From: Vibrio anguillarum
GTDB taxonomy: Bacteria; Pseudomonadota; Gammaproteobacteria; Enterobacterales; Vibrionaceae
Direction: 5' to 3'
DNA length: 38,779 nt
Assembly: GCF_001989995.2 (NCBI RefSeq)
Contig: NZ_JAHGUP010000036.1
Coordinates: 1-38,779 of the forward strand
The notes beneath the pieces were generated by a model that made no database searches, was not told the origin of the DNA, and saw only the letters and a program-made list of their open reading frames with translations. The translations under genes and the position numbers were made by a program. Positions 24,175 through 31,192 of this stretch are shown in pieces (within the stretch, counting starts at the first letter, position 1; each line of letters begins with the position of its first letter).

Positions 24175-27100
24175 TAACCACCCCAACTATCTAATATAGT
24201 GGTTTCGATAAATAACGAATTTTCTTTCGCCAGTATTAAAGTATCCTCCTCAAACTCTGAAGTTTCAGGGTTTAAAATATCGTCAAGTAGTGATAGATTT
24301 TCTAACACAACAACGTGGTAAGGAGTATTAACTACTTCGCTACTTTCTAACGTTGCCAAATAGTCTCTTTGCATTGCAAAAAGCTCTGGAAGATGTTTCT
24401 CAGTCAACATCACATTATCACAAGACAGGCACTTATTATATTGTGAACAGGGTCTTCCCTTAACATAAAAGGATGATTTTTTGATAAATCCAGGTGGATC
24501 AAATATGTTTTTACAGCCACCAAGTGGCGTCTTCATTATGATCTGATTATCGTTATATCTACGCTGTTGTTTCTGATGAAAATTATGTTTATTTGTTCGA
24601 ACAGCCTTACTATAAACCTCTTCTATTGCTTTCCTTGCTTTATCTTTTATAACTCTATCGAAATCTAATTTCTCTAGGTAGCTCATCGTCGTATAAATAG
24701 AAGCATGCCCTAATAAATATTGGATCTTCCTTATTGAAACACCAGCATCGACTAACTCACTCACTAAAGTAGGTCTGAATCTTGTTGTAGTAAGCACCAT
24801 TGGGTTACCATCATCATCTTCTAAATGATATTTATCGACCAGTTCAGAATAGAATATGGACATAGTGGATTCAGTTATAGTTATACACTTTTTGTAATAT
24901 GTTATAAAAAGTCTATTTGATATTTCATCTGGCGCATATTTTCTTGACTCCGAAGTTAACTTAATAACTTCATTAAATACTGTTTCGACAAATTGCTTTT
25001 GACTTATTGATAACCATTGAAGATCAGCTTGGAACAGGTCTAGGTGAATCATCTTCTCTCCTGTCGAACGTTCTTTCCAATAAGTTAGACAAGGCTTATT
25101 AGTCAAAGGGTGATTTTTTTGGTAATCGTCAATTTCTAGATCTAAGATAGGGTTTAAATTCATACCAAGGACTTGTGCCATCTTTAATACATACAATCCC
25201 ACGTCCCGCAGTGCAGTTCTTCTAGTTTTTACCCCCCATTCATCATACAGTTCATTAAGGGAAATTCTTCTTGAGGTCACGTATTGATTTAATTTTCGCT
25301 GCCCAGCAGTGTATTTTTTTATTAGCTCTCTATCTCTATAGATGGGAATACAGTTACAATGATCTTCAAAAATAATCCTTGCTTGGATCTTTGGATCATC
25401 AAAATCAGCTTGTTTTCTATCTAACTTTTGATACGGTACTAACTTCTCTTTAACAAGTACCATCTCCTGCTCTAGCATCTCGTGTATTTGTTTTCGCTCG
25501 TAAGGCGAATATGGCTTATATGCTATAGACTCTCTTACAATTTCAAATCCATCAGCAGGGTAATAACTAAAATTGTAACTGCGAATCGTTTTCAGTTTTT
25601 CCAGAGTTACTCGCAATGACGACAACGTAGTATTCGCAGTTGATGTTGCTAATACTCCTTCACCAATTTTTTCACCCAAATACTCTTTAAAATCCCTTAG
25701 CGACCATGAACTAAAACACTTCTTAAAACTACTATCTGGTGAGATTTCTTTACTTTCTAAAAAATCACAATAATGTTTGTATCCGATATAATAAGTAGTA
25801 ATTCCTGATTTAGACGAAACATTCAAAGAGCCAATAGCAAAAGCATGTTGTACATCCTCATAGCGCCCTCTTTTAGAACTAAAGTCATCAATTGATGTGA
25901 GTTTCTTATCTCTTAATTTACTAAATACTGAATACTTACTCTCTTCTTGATTCAAACGCCTTTCTCTGCGAGCTTCATCACGTTCTTTCATCGTTTTATA
26001 ATCGATGCCCTTAATCTCTATAACTTCTCTGGAGAAACGTAAATATTCAGCCCTCAACAAAGGACGTGCTATAGCTTTACTATGGGTTGGAATTAAGTGG
26101 TGGAATGTTTTCTGAGTTATCACATTTCTAAACATTGGAAGTGCTAGTTTTTCTTCATACGTTAAACCGTTTTTCCACTTAAGGAAAATCCTACGATTAT
26201 TCAAATCATAGCCAATAGCATGACTGCTATTTTTAATTTCACTATAAGGAAGAGAGACTTTGTATTCCAATAACAATTTATTAAGCTGTTTTCTTAGATC
26301 AAGTAATTCTGGTTCCTCGAGCTGTTTGACCTTACATGAAAGCTTATTTGATAAGTATTTTGTAGAAATAAGGCCATACTGTTCAAAGTAACTATCCGGA
26401 TTTTTAGCTACCAACTTTGAATTAAACATACCAACAATTGACAGCTCAACGTCCCATAACAGATCTGGATTAACTTTACATTCAGAGATAAAGTCGCTCA
26501 TCAATGTAACAATCGTCTCATCGTCAACATTCTTTAAAACACCTAACGACTTAAGCTCCGTATTTATTTTTTTGATGTCTTCTTTCAAATATAGGCGTAT
26601 TGGATTATAGCCTATCGGTGCTTTACTAAATAGAAAACGCAAATCGATTGAATTTTGACTTATTGATACATTTTGTTTTTGTTCATTTGTTAATGACGCC
26701 CACCAATCTACCAAACGGGATCTATATGCTTCACGGTCAAACAAAACATTTAACGACTTGAGTTCTTTATCAATATTATCGATTTCTTTATGAAAAATTT
26801 GCCTTACCACATGATATTTTATAGGTGAATCAGCAAATAAATCTCGCAGATCTATGGTGTTATTTACAACTGGGAGAGTTTTCTTTTGATTATTAGTTAA
26901 CGACTGCCACCAATTGAGCAGACGAGCTCTATAAGCTTCATGATCAAACAAAATACCTAAAGACTTAAGCTCGGCTTCTATCTTATTGATATCATCTTTC
27001 AAGTATTGGCGTATTTGGACGTAAGTTACCGGAGCATCACTCAGTCTATCACGTAAATCAATTGTATTTTTATTCGTTGGAACCGCCAGCTTTTGTTCAT

Positions 27101-27578
27101 CAGTTAAAGAGTGCCACCAATTGAGTAGACGCTTTTTATATATTTCAACATCTAATAAAACACCTAACAACTTAAGCTCTGTGTCTATCATCTTTATCTC
27201 ATTTTTCAGATATTCACGAACTTTTCGATGAGAAACCGGTACATCACTAAATAAACTTCGCAAGTCAACAGTATTATTTGTCTTTGATGTTGGAACTGCT
27301 TTCTTTTGATCATTAGTCAATGACTGCCACCAGTTGAGCAGACGAACCTTATATTCTTCACTATCGGGTAAAACACCTAACGACTTGAGCTCCTCATCTA
27401 TCTTATTGATGTCTTCTTTCAAATACATACGCAATGTATCGTATTTGATCGGAACATAACTAAATAGCTGATGTAAATCAATCGTTTTTAGCTGAGTGAT
27501 TGGGACCGCTTTCTTCTGTTCGTCTGTTAACCCTCGCCACCAGGTATTCAAGATCGTTCGGTATTCTTCAGATTTCAT
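24174..27578 (-). CDS. Large recombinase-like protein with five N-terminal repeats (GinB-like; compare GmtZ/VPA1269 family), 1134 aa
   Basis: Residues 1-350 are five tandem copies of a 69-72-residue unit with the pattern LLNWWxSLTxEQKxxVP, then IDLRxLFSxxPIxYxxIRxYLKxDIxKIxxELKSLGVL. A sixth, worn copy may lie at about 465-525 (LKWKNGLTYEEKLALP). The C-terminal part is a tyrosine recombinase fold: R935 in a TTRFRPTL box, LLGH at 955-958 and a candidate nucleophile Y967 in TTMSYLEK. The first catalytic Arg appears replaced by Asn (N807 in LGMNLNPILDL) and the HxxR His by Thr. Cysteines 1022, 1044, 1050 and 1053 look like a zinc site. One base separates it from the upstream recombinase gene. 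It is probably essential for element movement but may not cleave DNA by itself. Confidence 0.75.
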   Translation of the reverse strand: MKSEEYRTILNTWWRGLTDEQKKAVPITQLKTIDLHQLFSYVPIKYDTLRMYLKEDINKIDEELKSLGVLPDSEEYKVRLLNWWQSLTNDQKKAVPTSKTNNTVDLRSLFSDVPVSHRKVREYLKNEIKMIDTELKLLGVLLDVEIYKKRLLNWWHSLTDEQKLAVPTNKNTIDLRDRLSDAPVTYVQIRQYLKDDINKIEAELKSLGILFDHEAYRARLLNWWQSLTNNQKKTLPVVNNTIDLRDLFADSPIKYHVVRQIFHKEIDNIDKELKSLNVLFDREAYRSRLVDWWASLTNEQKQNVSISQNSIDLRFLFSKAPIGYNPIRLYLKEDIKKINTELKSLGVLKNVDDETIVTLMSDFISECKVNPDLLWDVELSIVGMFNSKLVAKNPDSYFEQYGLISTKYLSNKLSCKVKQLEEPELLDLRKQLNKLLLEYKVSLPYSEIKNSSHAIGYDLNNRRIFLKWKNGLTYEEKLALPMFRNVITQKTFHHLIPTHSKAIARPLLRAEYLRFSREVIEIKGIDYKTMKERDEARRERRLNQEESKYSVFSKLRDKKLTSIDDFSSKRGRYEDVQHAFAIGSLNVSSKSGITTYYIGYKHYCDFLESKEISPDSSFKKCFSSWSLRDFKEYLGEKIGEGVLATSTANTTLSSLRVTLEKLKTIRSYNFSYYPADGFEIVRESIAYKPYSPYERKQIHEMLEQEMVLVKEKLVPYQKLDRKQADFDDPKIQARIIFEDHCNCIPIYRDRELIKKYTAGQRKLNQYVTSRRISLNELYDEWGVKTRRTALRDVGLYVLKMAQVLGMNLNPILDLEIDDYQKNHPLTNKPCLTYWKERSTGEKMIHLDLFQADLQWLSISQKQFVETVFNEVIKLTSESRKYAPDEISNRLFITYYKKCITITESTMSIFYSELVDKYHLEDDDGNPMVLTTTRFRPTLVSELVDAGVSIRKIQYLLGHASIYTTMSYLEKLDFDRVIKDKARKAIEEVYSKAVRTNKHNFHQKQQRRYNDNQIIMKTPLGGCKNIFDPPGFIKKSSFYVKGRPCSQYNKCLSCDNVMLTEKHLPELFAMQRDYLATLESSEVVNTPYHVVVLENLSLLDDILNPETSEFEEDTLILAKENSLFIETTILDSWGG
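26529..27578 (-). repeat. Five tandem repeats of about 210 bp inside the large recombinase gene
   Basis: Units: 27578-27363, 27362-27150, 27149-26943, 26942-26736 and 26735-26529. Each encodes one copy of the WW/IDLR/YLK/ELKSLG module. DNA similarity is visible too (for example the repeated stretch coding for LLNWWQSLT), so copy number could change by recombination or slippage without breaking the frame, because every unit is a multiple of three. Confidence 0.9.
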
Positions 27579-27579
27579 T

Positions 27580-28827
27580 TCAGTGCTTCCTTTTCACTCT
27601 AGTTCGATCTTTTAATTTTTTCATTAACTGATATCTTTTGAGTGGAACACCGTTGTGATCTTCAAATTTTTCCCATACTCCTACAGGTATTTTGGTGTAC
27701 TTTTGTGTTGTATCTAATGATTCATGCCCAAGGCATTGTTGTAAAAGCAAAAGTCGGTCTAGCTGTGATTTGCCTAAATCTTCAGAATTGAGAAGCATAG
27801 CACCAAAACCATGTCGAATTTTGTGTGGTGATAACGGCGAGTTAATCAATCCAAGCTTTAAAGCTCTTTTAGACAGTTTTTTAATCAGCTTACTAACTGA
27901 CTTTTCGGTGTAAGGATCACCATTTTGATTTAAGAAGGCTGGAACAGGGGTATCACTCCATTTGCGTTTGTGTTTCTTGAATTCAAGGCTTGAGTGATAT
28001 CTTTGGACTCTATTAATCGTTTCTTTTGAAACAACTGTATATCTATATTTTGCTTCTCTCCCTCTTCCCTTATTACCTTTAATTTCTATTGATACATAGT
28101 CACTAGGTATCTGAATTGTATTGTCATCCATAATGATGCTCTTACGAGACTCTCTCGATAACTGTAAAATGCTTTCTTGGGATATGTCTTTTACTTCAGC
28201 TCTACGGACACCTGAGTCGTACATGAATTGAATAAGACTTTTTTCTCTTTCATGATTAGCGACGAAAATCAAAGCTTCAATATCAGTAAAAAGCGCAGGC
28301 CTAATTAGCGACTCCTTGGCAGCTACGACTAAACTTCCATTCTCATAAGGATTTTCTTCCCTCATGAGTTTGTAGCCAGCAGGAGGATTGCATAGAAATT
28401 CGGAGAAGAACCTGCCGTAAGTCGCATCTCTGTTTGCTAGGGTTTTTCCACCTAGTGCATGTTTATCTAACCCTTTTTTATCCTTATCGCGTCTACAATA
28501 ATCAAAATACTTCTGAATTTCTGTCGCATGCACTGTCAACAAACAATCATCTCTCTTAGTACCAATGTGATTATCATCATGTGTAATCAGGTACTTAACT
28601 AAGTAACGTAAATTGTTTGCGTAGGTATTTACAGACTTATCACTATGATTTCTTCTGTAATCAGTAAGGAAGTCGGAGATGAGTGGCAACAACTCCATTT
28701 GGTCATTAAAGACAGCAACACCTTCAGCAAGTAAAAGCACATTTGGATATTCTTCAAAATCTTCATGCGCAACAGACTTTGATATATCAAGCTTCCTACC
28801 AGACGATATAACAACAGACTTATCCAT
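27580..28827 (-). CDS. Tyrosine recombinase/integrase with full catalytic set (GinA-like; compare GmtY), 415 aa
   Basis: This is a standard two-domain integrase. The N-terminal SAM-like core-binding domain lies at about 45-160 and the catalytic domain at about 175-390. Catalytic residues are all visible: R208 (DSGVRRAEV), a Lys in the beta-hairpin (GNKGRGREAKYRY, near 253), H335 and R338 (PHKIRHGFG), H368 (CLGHES) and the nucleophile Y377 (TTQKYTKIP). The ATG at 28827 has GAGG 5 bases upstream. It is the first gene of the four-gene recombinase operon and the one nearest the junction with the broken chromosomal thyA, as ginA is in GInt islands. It is likely the main strand-cutting enzyme of the element. 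Confidence 0.88.
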   Translation of the reverse strand: MDKSVVISSGRKLDISKSVAHEDFEEYPNVLLLAEGVAVFNDQMELLPLISDFLTDYRRNHSDKSVNTYANNLRYLVKYLITHDDNHIGTKRDDCLLTVHATEIQKYFDYCRRDKDKKGLDKHALGGKTLANRDATYGRFFSEFLCNPPAGYKLMREENPYENGSLVVAAKESLIRPALFTDIEALIFVANHEREKSLIQFMYDSGVRRAEVKDISQESILQLSRESRKSIIMDDNTIQIPSDYVSIEIKGNKGRGREAKYRYTVVSKETINRVQRYHSSLEFKKHKRKWSDTPVPAFLNQNGDPYTEKSVSKLIKKLSKRALKLGLINSPLSPHKIRHGFGAMLLNSEDLGKSQLDRLLLLQQCLGHESLDTTQKYTKIPVGVWEKFEDHNGVPLKRYQLMKKLKDRTRVKRKH

Positions 28828-28839
28828 AAAACCTCGAAC

Positions 28840-28973
28840 TGTGCATTAAATTTACACAAAATTATTATTAATTACGTATTGTGCAAATAAAAATGAACAC
28901 AATAAATTTAATATTAACAGAAACGAGGATTCTTTTACTTACTGATTATGCATTTTGTGCAGGGGATTATAAA
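28840..28973. repeat. Element terminus with repeated TGTGCA motifs (candidate recombinase-binding and att region)
   Basis: This AT-rich stretch lies between the recombinase operon and the host thyA junction. TGTGCA occurs at 28840-28845, 28880-28885 and 28956-28961. The first two are each followed by ACACAA (28854-28859 and 28897-28902), making two similar inverted pairs 40 bases apart. Near the junction TGCA, 5 bases, TGCA (28949-28961) is palindromic. The host-like sequence resumes at about 28974, so the strand-exchange site is close to 28970-28985. Confidence 0.55.
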
Positions 28974-29530
28974 AGCGGTACATCACACGAGCGTTGCGTA
29001 CTATTGAGATACAAAGTATCACCCAACAACGAAAAGTGATGACTGTACATGCAGGGGCGCAAGCAACCCATATGAAACTCACCTGGGTTGTAAAAGTTTA
29101 GGATTTCGCCTCTATCATCAACGCCACGTGAAAGATCATCAACAATCTTACGCAGTTGATCAATCTGCCCACCATCCGCCTTGGCCCACGCACGTCCTTG
29201 AACTCCATACACGCGGCCCATATCATCTTCACCTTTGCGGTATGGATTGTTAAGCCAAGCTGCATTTAAATTCGCATTCGCATCCCACGTTTTGGTTCCT
29301 AAAGCGCGAAAATCGGCTGCATTATCGTAGCCACGAATATAACCAAGTAGCTCAGCAACTGCGGCTTTCCAGAAGCTTTTACGCGTTGTCACTAACGGGA
29401 ATTGATTCTGACCTACATCATAGGTGAGATCAGCGTTAACCACCGTTAGGCAGCGTTTGGCTGTACGTTCATTTTCGATCCAAACGCCCTCATCAACAAT
29501 TCGCTGACAAAGTTCAAGATACTGTTTCAC
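28967..29530 (-). pseudogene. thyA: Chromosomal thyA truncated by island insertion (N-terminal 186 residues)
   Basis: The frame starts [20 protein letters not shown] and is a normal Vibrio ThyA up to [10 protein letters not shown]; then it reads Leu and a TAA stop contributed by the element. About one third of the enzyme is lost, including the rest of the dUMP site, [11 protein letters not shown] and the C-terminus, so the product cannot be active. The break falls inside the most conserved motif, QRSCDVPLG. It keeps its place as last gene of the rppH-ptsP-TSUP-lgt-thyA series, 15 bases after lgt. The missing 3' part is not in this window. Confidence 0.93.
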
Positions 29531-29545
29531 AAACTATCCTTAACA

Positions 29546-30349
29546 CTATTGAGTCACTTTATGGTTAACCTTGTACGCCCATACCATCATCAGTGCACCG
29601 ACAATGATCATCGGTAGCGACAGGATTTGCCCCATGGAGATAAATCCAGCGAACAATCCTAATTGTGCATCAGGTTCACGAACATATTCAACAAGGAAAC
29701 GGAATGTCCCGTAGCCTATCAAAAATAGCCCTGAGACTGAACCAATTGGCCGATTTTTGCGGATAAACAGGTTCAATATAATAAACAGCACAATCCCTTC
29801 TAAGAAAAACTCATAAAGCTGTGATGGATGGCGAGGCAAAGGCCCGCCGTTTGGAAAAATGATCGCCCATGGAACATCGGTTACTCGCCCCCACAATTCA
29901 CTGTTCATGAAGTTGCCTAATCGTCCCATGCCTAAACCAAATGGAACCAAAGGAGCCACAAAATCGGCGACACCCAAAAACGTTCGGTTATTTTTCCGTG
30001 CATACCAAAACATTGCACTGATCACGCCAAGTAGACCACCATGGAAAGACATCCCGCCTGTCCACACTTTAAAGAGATAGAGCGGGTCTTGGAGAAACAG
30101 ATCAAAATTGTAAAACAACACATAACCGACGCGACCACCAATGACCACCCCTAAAAATCCAGCAAACAGCAAATCCGAGACTTGCTCACGAGTCCAGCCA
30201 CTATTTGGTTTGTCCGCTCTGCGATTGGCAAGCCACATCGCAAAAACAAAACCAACTAAATACATTAAGCCGTACCAGCGAATGGATATAGGGCCAATCG
30301 CAATCAGCACGGGATCAATATTTGGGAACTGTATAAAACCCTGAGACAT
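29546..30349 (-). CDS. lgt: Prolipoprotein diacylglyceryl transferase
   Basis: Lgt transfers diacylglycerol from phosphatidylglycerol to the lipobox Cys of prolipoproteins in the inner membrane, the first step of lipoprotein maturation. The 267-aa protein has about seven membrane helices. H103 in [11 protein letters not shown] and R143 in [15 protein letters not shown] match the residues known to be essential in E. coli Lgt. The length is normal. It precedes thyA by 15 bases, the conserved lgt-thyA pair of Gammaproteobacteria, so its transcript would now run on through the broken thyA toward the island's recombinase operon. Confidence 0.97.
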   Translation of the reverse strand: MSQGFIQFPNIDPVLIAIGPISIRWYGLMYLVGFVFAMWLANRRADKPNSGWTREQVSDLLFAGFLGVVIGGRVGYVLFYNFDLFLQDPLYLFKVWTGGMSFHGGLLGVISAMFWYARKNNRTFLGVADFVAPLVPFGLGMGRLGNFMNSELWGRVTDVPWAIIFPNGGPLPRHPSQLYEFFLEGIVLFIILNLFIRKNRPIGSVSGLFLIGYGTFRFLVEYVREPDAQLGLFAGFISMGQILSLPMIIVGALMMVWAYKVNHKVTQ

Positions 30350-30392
30350 AAACGTGTTCTCTTACTAAAAATGAGGTGAAGATAATAAGTGA

Positions 30393-31184
30393 TTAAAACA
30401 GCATAGTTGCCGCTATAACCATCAGAAAAACGGAGAATATTTTTTTCAATACCACCGTCGGTAACTGAGTCGCGTAACGCGCTCCTAATCGAGTAGTGAG
30501 AATTGAGGTCGAAGCAATGGCGACTAACGCAGGTAAATAGACATAGCCAATGCTGTAAGGTGGTAAATTCTCCACTTGATAACCGTGCAAAATAAAACCA
30601 ATCATGCCAGATATTGCGATCACACAGCCACAGACAGAAGAAGAACCGACGGCTTTACGCATTTCAACGCCATGACGATTCAAAAAAGGAACGGAGAGCG
30701 AACCGCCACCAATTCCCGCTAAACTGGAGACAATACCAATACCACTGCCACATAGCATGGTCACCCACGCACCGGGCATCGATCTTTGCATTTGCGCTTT
30801 TATCGATAAAAACATTTGAATCGCTAGGCAAAAAACAATCACGCCAAATACTTTCGGTAGATATTGAGTCGGGATCACGTCTGCGATCATTGAGCCAACA
30901 AACCCACCGACGATAACGCCGGGCATGAGCCACTTGACGACAAACATATCCACATTGCCCAATTTAAGGTGATTTAATGCCGAAGAAGCCGAAGTAACAA
31001 TGATGGTCGCTAGCGATGTCGCTAACGCTAAATGCATACTAAGTTCGGCGGAAATACCCGCCTTGGGAAGCAAAAGAAGCAACGCCGGAACGACAATTAA
31101 ACCACCACCAATGCCCAGTAAACCAGCCATAAAACCAACGACTGAGCCCAATAACACCAGCAAAACCATCAACTCAAAATTCAC
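30393..31184 (-). CDS. TSUP/TauE-SafE family membrane permease
   Basis: The 263-aa protein is strongly hydrophobic, with about eight predicted helices. It shows the family's duplicated glycine-rich motifs, GLLGIGGGLIVVPALLLL near the start and SSLAGIGGGSLSVPFLNRHG in the middle. Members move sulfite, sulfonates, organosulfur compounds or other small anions; I cannot tell the substrate. It lies between ptsP and lgt on the same strand, 8 bases after the ptsP stop, so it is probably cotranscribed. This placement is usual in Vibrio. Confidence 0.9.
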   Translation of the reverse strand: MNFELMVLLVLLGSVVGFMAGLLGIGGGLIVVPALLLLLPKAGISAELSMHLALATSLATIIVTSASSALNHLKLGNVDMFVVKWLMPGVIVGGFVGSMIADVIPTQYLPKVFGVIVFCLAIQMFLSIKAQMQRSMPGAWVTMLCGSGIGIVSSLAGIGGGSLSVPFLNRHGVEMRKAVGSSSVCGCVIAISGMIGFILHGYQVENLPPYSIGYVYLPALVAIASTSILTTRLGARYATQLPTVVLKKIFSVFLMVIAATMLF

Positions 31185-31192
31185 ATTAGTTC

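Larger units (their letters stand above)
1..28973. mobile_element. GInt/GMT-like integrative island inserted in thyA (left end not seen)
   Basis: The right boundary is sharp: host thyA codes to about 28974 and then changes to AT-rich element sequence. Directly inside lies a four-gene operon of three tyrosine recombinase-type proteins plus a small HTH protein, the hallmark of GInt islands (ginABCD, cargo, AT-rich far end). The recombinase operon points away from the junction. Cargo includes thyA, a helicase cassette and an adhesin secretion module. The rest of the host thyA is absent from the window, so the left boundary is inferred to be beyond base 1; the IS66 copy and integrase pseudogene may be later or older insertions. 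How far the cargo truly extends is uncertain. Confidence 0.65.

Noticed and set aside
28629..28859. 76-codon minus-strand frame over the start of the first recombinase
   Set aside because: It is an out-of-frame shadow of the recombinase gene, whose catalytic motifs are unambiguous.
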